Shown: positions 33,548 through 46,075 of the stretch, in pieces
Numbering within the stretch: position 1 is the stretch's first letter
Layout: each line of letters begins with the position of its first letter
Assembly: GCA_027625915.1 (NCBI GenBank)
Contig: JANTQA010000057.1
Span: 9,486,001-9,550,000, forward strand
From: Anaeramoeba flamelloides
Taxonomy: Eukaryota > Metamonada > Anaeramoebidae
DNA length: 64,000 nt
Direction of reading: 5' to 3'
Position numbers and translations under genes: made by a program
The notes under the pieces: generated by a model
What the model saw: only the letters and a program-made list of their open reading frames with translations
Databases searched by the model: none
Told to the model about the DNA's origin: nothing

Positions 33548-36500
33548 ATGTCAATAGATCCAAATACAATACTTAACCAATATGTATTTGACAAAAAGTT
33601 TCAAGGATTCGGAGAACCACTTCAAAATCATATTAACAATTTAAAACGCTTTCTTATTTCACCTGAAAAAAAACAAACAAATAAAGTCATTGCAATTTTA
33701 GAAAATTTAACATTTTACAGACTAACAAACGACCACTTCCCCTACCTCCTTCAAAGTAATTTTACTTTTAATTAAAAAAAAAAAAAAAAATTAAACAGAT
33801 CTGTTTGATTAAAACAAACACTCTTCTTTTTTATTCCGCCATTTTTTTTAACAAACATTTCTTCTTTCCCTTATTTAGCTATTCAAGTATTCGAAGAAAA
33901 TAAAATATTTTTGTTGGCTACACAATTAATATCTCGAATTCCAAATATATCAACAGCCAATTCGAAAGTTTGATTTTTAGTTTTTCAATTTTATAAAAAA
34001 AGAAAAAAAAAAAATTAAAAAAAAGAACGAACGAATAAAGATTTAACAAAACTCTTTTTTTCTTTTCTAAAAAAAAATAATAAACAAAAAAGGAATTAGC
34101 CAATTTTTTGATCCCAAAACTTCTTACAACAAACACGTCTTTAAAAAGTTTAATTTTAAGCACTTTAAATAAAACTCTTCCAAAAGAAGTTTATGATGGT
34201 AAGTGATTTCCTTCACAGTTTGTTTTTTGTTTTTTTGAATTCAATACCTTTTTTTTTTTTCAAGTTTTTGACTGATAATAATAAAAAAAACAACATTTCT
34301 CTTTTTCATGATCTGTATTTGCCGTTTAATCATAAAAACCAATCAACAAACAAAACATTAATTGGTCAACACTCAAAAATTATTTACCAAACGCAAAAGC
34401 CAAGTTGTTTAAACAAGTTACTGAAGGAATAAAATTTGATGCAAAACACAATTTAGGCACCAAACAAAAAAAAACCAGTTTTCGAAATAACATATATTTT
34501 CAATCTGATTGCATAAAAATTTACCAGTCAAGATCACCAAAGGACGAAAGTATTCTTCCAGTAAGTTCCAATTTTTCTTTTGATTTTATTTTTTTATTCT
34601 CTTCATTAGAGAAGTGGCACATTTTCACTTTTTTTAAAAATTTTAATTGCTTGAACATTACTGAAAAACCAGAAAAAAATGATTATCACGAGATATTGAA
34701 ACTTTGAAAACAAAACGCCTTTCGCAACTCACTCCTCTGTTTGTGGAAAGAAAACGAGCCCAAAGTAAACCAGAGTTGAATCTTTAATTATTCAATTTTT
34801 TGAACATTTTTTTTCACTACTGGTGTCTACATAATAAATGGGAAACATTTTAACCTCTTTTTTTCTCATTTTCTTTGATGAATAGAGTTTTTAAAGAAAT
34901 AGATTGTGATTTGTATTTATTTGCTTGGAACTTTTTTAATGGTATGTATTGGGCAAACTCAGATTACCAAGCGAAAGTCAAATTTCAGAATTGAAAAAAG
35001 AGAACCAACTGAAAATTTCATCTCATTTAAATTTCAAATACAAGTAAATTGTTGAATTTTTATTAAATTCTGGTTTGAATACGAAATATATCCCGGCAAA
35101 GGCTTGAAATTAATCAAAGAACAAACCAATATAATCTACACGAGAAGATGTGTATTTTAAACAAAATTCTTTTCTTTTTTACTCCCAAATAAGAAAGATC
35201 ACCTTTCCCGATCAACTTGTTGTAATCACGAATGAAAAAAAAATTTCCAAACAATGTATATTTTAGAAGATTTCTTTTATCTTTATCTTCTTAATTTATT
35301 TGGATGAGAACAAACAAGTCATTACCGTCAATTTCTCACCCAATTTCCTGTTTATTTTAAAATCCTTTTTTTATAATTTTCTTTTCAAAATTTAATTTTC
35401 AAATATTGTTATCAAAAATCAGCAGAAACAAAAAATATTGTTTCAAAAATGAATTGAAACATATTGGATTATCAAAATCAAAAAACAACTTCAAAGATTT
35501 CAGCTCCAAGAAAAAGAAAATATGGATAAAAAAATGAAAACAAAATATTAGAATTATTTTGATTTTTCACAATTTGAAGGAAAATAAATTGCTTTAAAAA
35601 ACAAACAAATTTAATTCAATAAATTTATATTTATAAAAAAGAATTTAAAAAAATCATATTTTTAAAAAGAAATTCAATTGAACCCAGTAAAAACAAATCA
35701 GTAACATACATCAAAAATCTTAAACATTCATAATTTAAAAGAATATAAAATTAATATTTTTTTTCCAATTCAAAATATTAAAAATATAACTAAAAATTTA
35801 AAAAATAAAAATCTGTAAAAGGATTTCAAAAAATTGAGAATTTAAAAGATATTATTGATAAATATGATATAAATTTTGAACCAATTGAAAACGAAAATTA
35901 TACAGGGCTTTTAATTACAATTCAATATAAATTTAACCAATGCTTATTGAACACCCTACTTATAAAACTAGAAGTAATCCAAATTTCAAAATTAGGGGCA
36001 AACTTTTTGTTCATTATTTTTTTCTTTTTTTATTGATCTTTCAAAAAATAAAATAATTATACAATATTTTTATTTATTCACATATATTGGTTATTATCTC
36101 TAAACACTTTAGTAAAATACATTATTATTCAAAAAAAAACCCAATTAAACAAATTTTTTTCTGATGAAAAATATACTCCTATTTTTGAATTTTGGCGTAT
36201 ATCCATTAGAGGACCGCAATCGACCCACTCAGATTTTCGAATTTTTATCCTAATATTTTTGTACTATGAGAGTGTGACAAACGTACATATATCCCAGCGG
36301 GGCAGGCATATGTAAATTTTTCTATCTTTTTCAAAAAAACAGTAGATCGCGAAATTTTTTATTTTTTTATAATTATTTTTGAGTTTAATTTGATGAATAA
36401 TTATAAAATTTTGAATTTTTTTTTGAAAAAATTTGATTTTTCAATTTTATAGTGATATTTGCATCAAGTGATATTTTATGGATGATACCTCTTTTATATC

Positions 36501-39500
36501 ACTTAGGATGGTTCAAATTTGTAAAAAAATATAGAAAAAATCCAAAATTATAAAAAATTTAACAATTACTAAAATTTACACTTTAATTAACCTTTAAACA
36601 ATTCATTCATATCAAAAGGGGGTGGAGATAGAATAAATTATTATTATTAATGTTATCAAAAGAATTTGTGGTTTTAGGGCGGGCGCACGAAGCGCGAACG
36701 GCCCGAAACCCCCAATCTCTTTTGATAACATAAATGATTCTTATTTTGTTATTATCCACCCCTTTATGATTAAACTATTTATTAATTATTATTTCAAATT
36801 AAAATGTATTTTTCTAACAATAATTTTGAAAATTGTGAAATTTTTGAATTTGATTTGAGTTTCAATATAGGGTTTAATCGTAGAAAATTATATCCAAAAA
36901 CATTACAAATGAAAAAATTTTCAAATTTTTGAAAAATAATTTTCGAAAATTCATTTCATTGGACCAATTAAGTACAAAAATAATTTTGAAAAAATTAGAA
37001 ATTTCGCGATCTACTGTTTTTTTGAAAAAGATAGAAAAATTTACATATGCCTGCCCCGCTGGGATATATGTACATGTGTCACACTCTCATAGTACAAAAA
37101 TATTAGGATAAAAATTCGAAAATCGGAGTGGGTCGATTGCGGTCCTCTAAGGGATATTGAGTGTGTATTAATTTTTCTAAAAAAACCCGAAAAAAAAATT
37201 TACCCGAAAAAATTTTTTGAATAGAAATTCACCAAATACAATTATTTTGAAGTTTATTCCAACACTAAATTGATTTTTAAGATTTTGAAATAAATTGGGC
37301 TTTTTTTAAACTTATTTTCTCATTTTTTTCTTTATTTTTATCAAAAAAGGTAAAATTCAAAAATATTGGATTACTTTTTTTCATTTTTAAATGATTTTTA
37401 ACGATCAAGTGAAAATACAAAAAAATCCATAAAACCTTTCTCACAACACCCAAACCCCAATTTGTCTTGAAACCAAAAAATTAGTTTTGAGAGTGACAAG
37501 GTAAACAAAAAAAATGTTTCACAAAAAAATCTAATGTTCGAATACGTTTTTGTTTTTTCTTAAATTGGGGTTCTCAAGAAAGCTTAACAAATTGTATTTA
37601 TACTATTTAATACTTTGAATATAATTTCCATTCCAAAATACTCGAACTAAAAAACTAAGAGAAAAATCACATTCAATTATTGAAATTAATAAGAATTGTA
37701 AACACTAAAATACAATCCAAGTTACAGAAATGGCCAGAAACATGACACCATGTGATCTTCAAAAGTTAAACTTGTTTATTGAGTGTTAGAAATGATCTTA
37801 ATTTTTACTGGTATTTGAATCACAAATGGGAAAAATTTTCACTTCTTTTTCCATTTCCTTTTCAGAATATAGATGAACCACAAATTACAACCTACTTCTT
37901 TTGAACTCAATTTAGATAAGAAAAATCTGGAAAAGGAAGTGAAACTTTTTACATATTTATAATTCAAATACTTGTAGGTTAGAAAAGTTAGATTATTTAT
38001 TAAATTCCTTTTTACTTTTATTCATTCTCAAGTTCGGGTTTAGGTCTTTCAAAAAAGTGTCTTTGAATTGTTTATGAAAATAAACGTAATAATTTTTTGA
38101 AACAAATTGGAGAAAATTCAACGAATTTGGCTTTGTAATTTAAACGATATATACAAAAGTTTGAGTCAACTTAAGAAATTCACATTTAGTGTGAAAATAT
38201 TCAAAAATGGAAAAAGGTGTGAAATTTTGGTTTAAAAAACTTTCTTCAAAATTTTCAAAAAACCATATTATTTGATAAAAAAGATAACTTGGGTATATTT
38301 TTGTTCAATTACTGGTATTTGAATAATAAATATGTAAAAATTTTCAATCCATTTTCCAGATTTTCTTTTTCAAATTGAGTTCCCAAGAAGTAGGTTGTAA
38401 TTTGTGGTTCATCTATATTCTGAAAAGGAAAATGAAAATAAAGTAAAGCAATTTTCCTCTTTGTAGAATAAATTTGATAACAATTCTTTTTTTCAGAAAA
38501 ATCTCTTCGTTTCTCAAGTAACTAATTTAGAAAGTAGTCAAATAAGAACAGCAGTTCAAAAAAAAAAAAACACCAAGAAAATTTCTCCCACAGTGCGTTT
38601 ACTGATAAATAAATAATTTTTTTTTTTAAAAATTGAAAAAATATTGTTTTTTCTTTTTCGAAGAACGATCAGGTTTGGGAAATTGTATGGTGTTTTTGTT
38701 TGGTTTTACAATTGTCTTAAATTGGATTAACTTTTTGATAGAATTTGGGAAAGAAACAATCAAAAAATTTGTGATGATAAAAAGGTATTTCGTCAAAATA
38801 ATCAAATTTAAATTGTAAGAATCAGAGAAAAGATTTCTTTGGTCTTTTTTTCAAAGAATGGCTTCCATAATCAATCTTAAAATAGTTTTTTCTCCAACTT
38901 GAGTTAAATGAAAAAAAAATAAAAGCATTAAGAAATTCATAAAAAAATAGAACCAAAAATAGTCGATTAATTTGAAATTGGAAGTTTAGGCGTAGTTTTC
39001 TTTTACAAGTGAGGATTGTTTTTAAGTTAACTTTGGATTTAGGATTGACTATTTTTTGTTTGTCTAAAAAAAAGAAGATAGAACAAAAAACAAAAAAATA
39101 TATTCATTTTTAGGTTAAATGATTAATTAATGAAAACAAAATAATCAACTAGTGTACTGAGACACACCATTCTGTTGTTTAAAGCAATTAAAAAAACTCT
39201 CAAGAAAAAAATTAATTTCACTTTTTTAAAAAAATTTGATCTTGTAAATAAAATTCGTAATTTAAATTCATTTTCGGTGATTTAAAAAAAAAACAAGTTC
39301 AACAATCATATACATTTCAGAATACCAAGTTAAAAAATTTCGGGTAATTTTTTTTTTCGGGTTTTTTTAGAAATTTTATTAACTTACCCTTATATTAAAA
39401 AAATATTAATTTTATTTATCCAAAAAAAGGAAATGAAAAGGGTAGCATTTGACTACCAACCAATTTCAATTAATAAGAGTTTACCAATATTATTTTAAAA

Positions 39501-42500
39501 ATACTTATACCAACTAATTGAACCTTGTTGGGAATTTGTTCCATAAATCACAATTCTTTTTTTCGAAAAAAAAATATATATATACACTATTAGTGGTACT
39601 AAACTTCTTAAATATAAAAAACGGGATAAAATGCAGCAATGGAAATTAAAATGATAAAACTTATATTATAATAATTGATATAGCAAAATGTTTTGACTCA
39701 ATTAGTTTTAAAATAATTAAAAAAACAATAAAAAATATTTATTACAAATAAAATTATCATATTTTTTTTTATTAAAATATTCCAAGGAGAACCATTATCA
39801 CCTATCATATTTGCTCTTATTTCACATTTTATTATTTTTTTTTAAATAATATCATTAACAAATCATTTCCAAAGGCTTGCAGATGATTTAATCTTAATTA
39901 TTTAAAGGAAATATAAATCAATTAAAAGAAAAATTAAATTCAATATATGAAATTATTATTCAATTTGGATTAAAACCTAATAAAGATAACACAGTTATAT
40001 CAAAAGATTTTAAAAAAAAAATTATTTGGGTATTTATTAAGATAAAATTTCACATATAGTTTATAATTTAAAAGAAAAAAAGAAACTTATTACAATTGTA
40101 AATAATTATTTAAGAATAATTTACTCACAAACAATTTAAAAATTCGATTATTTAATTCTTTTATATTAAGCCAATTAAAATATGGATTTGAAATATATAA
40201 TTATAAAATAGCAACACTAAACTATTTAAACTCTTGGATTAATACGTGTATTACTGACATTTGCAAAATAAAGAGAAAAACACTAGTTATTATTTACAAA
40301 ACAGAACTTAAAACGGAAAATTTGGTAATTTCGATTAATAAAAGAAATTTAAATTCAAAAATAAATTAAAAAATCTTATCTCTGCCATATTTAGAAAAAT
40401 TAATAAAATTCAATCAAAAGAATAAACAATAAAATTAATTGAAATTCATTACATTTAAAGCTTTTTAAAATTAAAATTTATAATTATAATTATAATGTCT
40501 TATTGGATTATATTGGCTGGAAGTGTCGTTAGGTTTTCCAAAATTTAAAAGAATAAAATAAAAACTAAGATTTTACTCCATTCTTTTGAATTTTGGAAAA
40601 CTGTCATTAGCTTTTTTTTAATTTAAGAAATAAAAAGAATTGAAGAAATTTTCTTTTAATTTCTGAAATTAAAAAAAAACATAGGTACTTTTCGACAATC
40701 CAAGGGACCTGATAACACGCCACAAAAATATTTTAAATTAATAAAAAATCCAAAATATTTATTTGTTAATCAAAAATATTTAAGTTATCCTTCAAATTCA
40801 ACAATTTTATAATTCAGAACATTCACGTACTGCTTAAATAGATACTACTACGGAATGAAAAAAAAAAAAAAGCAAATAAATTGTTTCATTTATGTTTAAA
40901 ATATAAAACAGACTAAAATAATAGAAAATATTGATCATTTTTTATGGGTATTTGCTTTCGATAAAAATAATAAATTAATATTTCTAAATAAATTTTAAGA
41001 ATTAAACCTTAATGAAATAATTTGAAACCAGAATAGTTTAAATTATGTTCATTAATCAATAATCATAAAATCTATGATTTTACACTTAAATTCCAGAAAG
41101 GAAAATTAATTATAAGTGTGACTAGAGTGAAATTCGCACTTCTACTCCCATAATAATAATAATAATAATAATAAATACATATTTTCAATAACCAAATCTT
41201 AACTAAACCCCAATTTAAAATTTTTAATACACCAAAATTCGATTTGTGAGAAAAAAAACTTATTTAATCAATTCAAGAAGAAATACCAAATTAGAACCAT
41301 TCATCAATTGAAATGTTAACAATTTTTTATAAATTAAAATACCCACAAAACAAAAAATAAATAATTATCAATACAAATAAATCAAGGGTGTGTTAAAAAT
41401 TTTGGAGAGAGCAAAACAAAAAAATACATTACTAAATTGTTTTAAATTCTATTAGGGATATTGATTGTTCAAACAAAAGATATACCCAAATTTTCTTTTA
41501 TGTTTAAAAAGCAAAAACAAAAAATTGACAAAAAGAAAAAAGAAAAAGAAAAAGAAAGAAATTTAAAAAGGGTTTTTAAGATAAAATTTGATAAAAAATA
41601 AAAAAAAATACCAATTCTGTCTTTAAATAAGATCAATCCAAAATCACAGCCACAATACTTTTAGTTAGGTTAATTTAGTTTGGCAGTTGATCATGAAAGT
41701 TCATTTGGGAGGCAGTTGTTTAATTATCGTCTTTTTGATCAGGGCATGCTTTTTTTTCTCTTAAGATTTTTTTAACTTTAGTTTTTCTTTTTTATTTTCA
41801 AGTTAATCATACTTTCATGCTTTAGTATCTCCGCATTAGCAAGTAATTACTTGATATATTTCCCCTTTGTAACTATTCTTCTCATTATTAACAAGATTCA
41901 GAAACGGAAAAAATGGAAAAAAAATAAAACATGGAATTATTTCTTTTATAATCGATTATTTATAATTCTCAATTTCCCATTATTCCATATAAAAAAACCA
42001 ATTTTTTTCATATAACAAACACAAATTTACTCTCTAACAAACACAACACCAACCATAATAAATCAATTGATAACAAATATAGTATTTAATTCAAAATGTT
42101 GTGTCCCCAGATGAATTTGCGTGTAGAAAGTCGTTGGAAATGCTATTACATTTTGCACGTCATAAACCAAATTCTGTGGCCAAATCACTTGCAAAAATAT
42201 TACCACCACCAAATATATTTAATAATTATAATCCAAAATCTAGGAAGAATCCGAATAGCAATTTTGAAAAATCGAAATTTCAATATATCCAGTTACCTAA
42301 CATTATTTCAAGAATCATTTTTTCAAGATTGTTAGCATCCTTATTACAATTTGAAGAGGAAATTATCGGGAAGGGAATTTATATTCAATTAGAAAACTGC
42401 TTGGCATATTTAATATTTGATCGATGTGATCTAATTTTTTTCCAGTGCATTATAGATTTATGTTCAATGAACAACTCTTGGGTTAAACTAAACACAAAAA

Positions 42501-44083
42501 AACTCCCAATAGATAGCACGCACATGCCCTTATCTGAAATAATTATTAAAAAATTATATCAGTATCTAAGCAATTTCCATGAAGAAAATTCAGCCGAAAT
42601 TAATCAACAAAAATCAAATATCAATAGGAATTCAAATATTGCAAATCAACCATCTTTAACAATAAAAAATCAAAATAAAAATGAAAATGACAATAATCAA
42701 AAGAATAAAAAAAAAAATCAGAATAATATTAATAATACCAAAAATGATAAAAAAAATAATAATAGTCAATTGGATCCAAAAAATTCGGGAATAGAAATAC
42801 ATGAATCCACGAAATTTGCAAGGTCTGAATTTTTTACTGCACTTCGATCTCTTAACCACTTTGCAAAATCCTATAGTAAATACATTGGGGAGTTTGGCAC
42901 CGAATCCAAATTTAACGTTTTCCCATCACTTAAAAAAACGTGCACTCTATTAGTTAGGATTCTTAAACTAGAGTTAGATAAGCAATACCACCTAAATGTG
43001 TACCGTTCCTTATTTTGGTTGGTGCATGATAATGGCGAATCGAAAAAGCATTTGTCATACCTGGCAAAGACATATTTAAAGGATATAAAAAAAAGTCAAT
43101 ATTTTACAAAATATGATTTGGAATTTATTTTTAATTCCATACAAAAAAAATCAAGCGTGTGTAGTTCTTTTACCCCCGTTTGCTTAATTTTTCTCGGATA
43201 CACTCTTCGAAATATACCAAAATTAATCCCACAAGATCTCGTTTTCCAAATTTGGCACTCAACTAAAGATCAAGTCCAGAATAACCCAATGGCCGGAAAG
43301 TTATTGATTAAGCATTTATTCACAATTCTAGATTATAACCAAATCAAAATAGATAGCTTTAAAAAAAATGCCATTTGGTTTTTAGGTGAATACATAAATA
43401 TCCTTAGTATGAACGACAATGATAAGGAAGATGACAAAAAGAAAGAAAAGGAAAAGGAAAGCCAAAATGATCAGCAAAGTAACGAGAATAATATCATAGA
43501 TTTCATGAATGTAGACAACAGTAATAATAGTAAGAATGGCAATCAAACTCTTCATGATATACCGACTGATTTAACTTTGAAATCAATGATAATTAGAATC
43601 CAATACATGGCATTTTTTGGCTCATGGAATATTAAAACATCAGCAGTAACTGCCTTAACAAAAATCGCAATTAGAAAAAATGACTCCATGGTCGATCACA
43701 TTTTCAAATTTATTACAGATCTTACAAACAACATCAAACAAATACAATTAGTAGCAGAACCTTATTTGGATGTCCTATGGAAAATTTGTGAGGGAAAAAA
43801 AAAATTTAATAAAGTTTTTGATGCTGTTGAATACAATCAAAAGATTAATAATTCCATTTTAGAATTATTATTTAAAAATCATTTGGAGACTTTAAATTCA
43901 ATTAATTCGGTTTGTAAAGTAAATAAAAACTTTCTTCCTTATGGAAATACGTCAAAAAAGTCAATAACTCTTTGTAAACAATTATTTGGCGAAAATGGTG
44001 AAAACCTTCCTAAAAAAAAGATAATTGAGAAAAAAATGGAAATTAAGAAAAATGAAGTGAAAGAAGGAGAATTGCTTTTCTAA
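33548..44083 (+). CDS. HEAT/adaptin-like trunk protein with a 7.9-kb intron
   Basis: Exons are 33548-33755, 33879-33967, 34093-34198 and 42111-44083, giving about 791 residues. Introns are GT-AG in phases 1, 0 and 1 and the frame closes across all of them; the last donor is a strong GTAAGTG and the acceptor reads GTGTCCCCAG. Short exons encode helices such as TIQVFEENKIFLLATQLISR and ELANFLIPKLLTTNTSLKSL; the long exon starts DEFACRKSLEMLLHFARHK and includes NAIWFLGEYINIL, like the helices of adaptin, COPI-beta or TPLATE trunks. An Asn/Lys-rich insert and an acidic Asp/Glu/Lys insert look like disordered loops. A trunk without an appendage would be about this size. It may be a coat or TSET-like subunit, but no signature is decisive. 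Joining the 5' exons to the long exon over 7.9 kb is inferred from phase, strand and fold; two separate genes remain possible. Confidence 0.6.
34650..35700 (+). repeat. Dispersed repeat R3, copy 2
   Basis: Aligns with 21770-22740 and 60050-60960 in order (GAGATATTGAAACTTTGAAA, CCAAAGTAAACCAGAGTTGA, AAGAAAGATCACC, GAAGATTTCTTTTATC). It is interrupted by a palindromic R8 element and sits in the long intron of the adaptin-like gene. Confidence 0.6.
34815..35046. mobile_element. MITE R8 inserted in R3 copy 2
   Basis: The left end, beginning ACTGGTGTCTACATAATAAA, and the right end, ATTTCAAATACAAGTA, are related inverted repeats, and the segment is absent from the other R3 copies. Related ends occur at 30885, 37808-37982 and 38308-38440. 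The family end is roughly TACTGGTATTTGAATTATAA, which suggests a TA target site. Confidence 0.55.
36209..37147. mobile_element. Foldback/MITE element with TA target site and a GC-rich hairpin core
   Basis: Terminal inverted repeats of about 160 bp, nearly identical, begin GAGGACCGCAATCGACCCAC and contain ACAGTAGATCGCGAAATTT. A TA dinucleotide flanks each end, as for Tc1/mariner-type insertion. Inside is a second inverted repeat (about 36617-36764) with GGGGGTGGA and TTATCAAAAGA matched by TCTTTTGATAA and TCCACCCC. At its centre is a GC-rich block at 36677-36713 (GGGCGGGCGCACGAAGCG, then CGAACGGCCCGAAACCCC) that can fold on itself. Weaker matching continues between the two layers. There is no open frame. 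The high arm identity suggests a recent insertion. Confidence 0.85.
37808..37982. mobile_element. MITE R8, complete copy
   Basis: The left end ACTGGTATTTGAATCACAAA with TTTTCACTTC is mirrored by GAAGTGAAAC and ATAATTCAAATACTTGTA at the right. The element is a short palindrome with TA at both ends. Its interior (GATGAACCACAAATTACAAC) recurs in reverse complement at 38385-38415. Confidence 0.65.
38308..38440. mobile_element. MITE R8, partial copy
   Basis: Begins ACTGGTATTTGAATAATAAA and is the reverse complement of the inner and right part of 37808-37982 (GTTGTAATTTGTGGTTCATC). The right end is lost or merged into the flanking sequence. Confidence 0.55.
39440..41174 (+). mobile_element. Decayed LINE (non-LTR retrotransposon) with (TAA)n tail
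   Basis: Reverse-transcriptase motifs appear in order on the plus strand, in shifting frames: YQPISINKSLP near 39455, IIDIAKCFDSISF near 39672, QGEPLSPIIFAL near 39783, LADDLILI near 39876, GLKPNKDN near 39968 and YLGIY near 40028, then a typical thumb region (QLKYGFEIYNYKIATLNYL). Many stops and frameshifts show it is inactive. It ends at a (TAA)n tract (41151-41174), a usual LINE tail, which agrees with the orientation. The 5' end and any endonuclease domain are missing, so it is 5'-truncated, as LINE copies often are. It lies in the long intron of the adaptin-like gene. Confidence 0.8.
41195..41480 (-). repeat. Repeat R2, truncated inverted copy
   Basis: Starts AACCCCAATTTAAAATTTTT and contains ACACCAAAATTCGATTTGTG and AAATTTTTGGAGAGAGCAAA-like blocks, the reverse complement of 17230-17510. 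It begins just after the LINE tail, so the LINE may have inserted at or into this repeat. Confidence 0.7.
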
Positions 44084-44130
44084 TTTAATATAATTATTAA
44101 ATAATACTTGTTAAATTTTATTTGTAAAAG

Positions 44131-44257
44131 TACGTATATATATATGCGTGTGTACGCGTGTGTGCGTGTGTGCGTGTGTGCGTGTGTGCGTGGGTGCGTG
44201 TGTGCGTGTGTGCGTGTGCGTGTGCGTGTGCGTGTGCGTGTGCGTGTGTGTGTGTGC
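44131..44257. repeat. GT/GTGC simple-sequence repeat
   Basis: About 125 bp of alternating purine-pyrimidine sequence built from GTGTGC and GTGC units after a short (TA)n run, within 50 bases of the adaptin-like stop codon. It is the longest G-rich microsatellite in the window and probably lies in the 3' untranslated region or just beyond. Such tracts favour left-handed DNA and length change. Confidence 0.9.
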
Positions 44258-45779
44258 TAGTATTTTTACGTGCTCGTATTATGTGCCAATGTTATTTTTA
44301 ATTTAAAAACTGGTAATTTTTCAGAATTACTAAACAAAATGAGATTATTTTTCGAATTTTTTATCATAATAAGAATTTAGTTTCTTTCTTTATTTCATAA
44401 TTTTTTAATCATTCCAAATTTTTAAAATAAAAAATTAAAATACCTAGATTTTCGTAAAACGGAAAAATTAAATTAAATTTTATTCAATATTTCATCAACA
44501 AAAATAATCTTAAAAAAGTAGATTTTTATTTATTTATTGAGGAAATGGATTAAAAAGAAAAACAAATATTTAAGGGGAATAAAAGTTTTTAAATTTAATT
44601 AAAAATAATACCAAGTTGATAATCAAACCATATGTAATTATTTTACATATTTCCAGAATTTTCGAATCAAAAAATATAAATTAAAACTAAATTTTTTCTG
44701 TGACAATTTTATTAATGATGGGATTTCTTAAATAATATTAAAACAAAGATTTAAAACTTAATATATATCAGACAGTTTTGCTTTGATATTTGTTTGAAAT
44801 CAGATTTATTACGAAGAAAAAAACATTCAATTTTTTTTAAATAATTAAAAATATTATTATTTTTGATATTTAATTTCTATTTAATCAAAGATCCCAACAA
44901 AAAAAAACCTTTTTTTTATGAACTGAATCATTTATTTTTGATTTTTAATAAAAGAATAAATGTAAAATTTTGATGGTATAAAATTATGAATAATCAATCT
45001 ATTTTTTTCCGACTCCTTCCTTTATTTCCAAAAATTTCAAACTTTTTCCTTTTATTAAGTACCATTGGAATTTTGTGTTCTCAGTGGATTATAATCAAAT
45101 GCTGTAAATAGAAAAAATGGTTTAAAATAAGTAATGCTAAAGGGAAGACAAAATATTTTGATTTTTTTTTTTGATTTTTGATGGAAAATTAAAACAAAAA
45201 AATGTATTAATTGAAAAGATTTTCAAAATTTTTAAACAAAGCAACGATAAATTTAAAAGGCAATTTTTTTACCTCTTGTTACACTTACTTTCTACTTAAT
45301 ATTATAGTTTATTTCTATCATTAATATCAGCTCTATAATTCTTTAATATAAAGAGAAAAATAAGAGAATTTTTATTTTTGAACTTTTATAAAATAAATAT
45401 CGAAAAATGATTTCAAAAACAATTTTATCAAAATCACAAAATTTCAAAAAAAAAAAAACATAAATTTTTAACAAATTTATATTCTTGTCTCAGTCTTATC
45501 TTAAGCCAATCAACACACTTTTAGTCATAATTGTAATCTCCAGTCTTCTTGAAATTCAGAAAGTCAATAAAAATAATATAACGCTAATAATATCAAACTC
45601 TCGTTTGAAGAGGATTCAATTTTGATTTTTCAAAATGTTTTTCATATTTTTATTCTTTTTTTTTTTTAAGGTTTTTTATAATTATAGAATTTTTAATTTT
45701 AAATCGAAATTATTTGGAGAAAGGTTGATATTAAGTTTTGTTGAGTCCAATTAAATCCAAATACCCTAATTAAATTAAA

Positions 45780-46075
45780 TGATGATATCTAACTTTTGAT
45801 GAGTCAATAATTGTTTGTAATATATTTACAATTTTTTTAAAGTATTTTTTTGTTATGTGCATACCCAAAAATTTTTGGAAAAAATTATTTTATATTTTGA
45901 TTATTAATTATTTATTTTTTTTCTTTTATTTGTGAGAATACAAATTATTAACCAACATTATCATTTTAATTGGTATATTAATAGATCAAATTTTGGTATT
46001 TTCTTTATAATTTATTAAATACAATTTTAATTTCAAGAATTAAATTTTGGGATCTAAAAATTCAAAGTTTTGGTT
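45780..46075 (+). repeat. Repeat R2, diverged copy
   Basis: Same orientation and block order as 17220-17510 (ATCTAACTTTTGATGAGTCA, AAGTATTTTTTTGTT, AATTGGTATATTAATAGATC, AAATTTTGGTATTTT) with many substitutions. Confidence 0.5.

Noticed and set aside
34270-34570. Two overlapping open frames with protein-like composition and a GTAAGT donor at 34561, as an extra exon of the adaptin-like gene
   Set aside because: Neither frame has splice phases compatible with the exon ending at 34198 and the one starting at 42111, and the direct join keeps the frame.
45068-45112. Possible terminal exon on the minus strand ending FDYNPLRTQNSNGT then stop
   Set aside because: A good acceptor precedes it, but upstream sequence gives no compatible exon and 15 residues are too few to support a gene.
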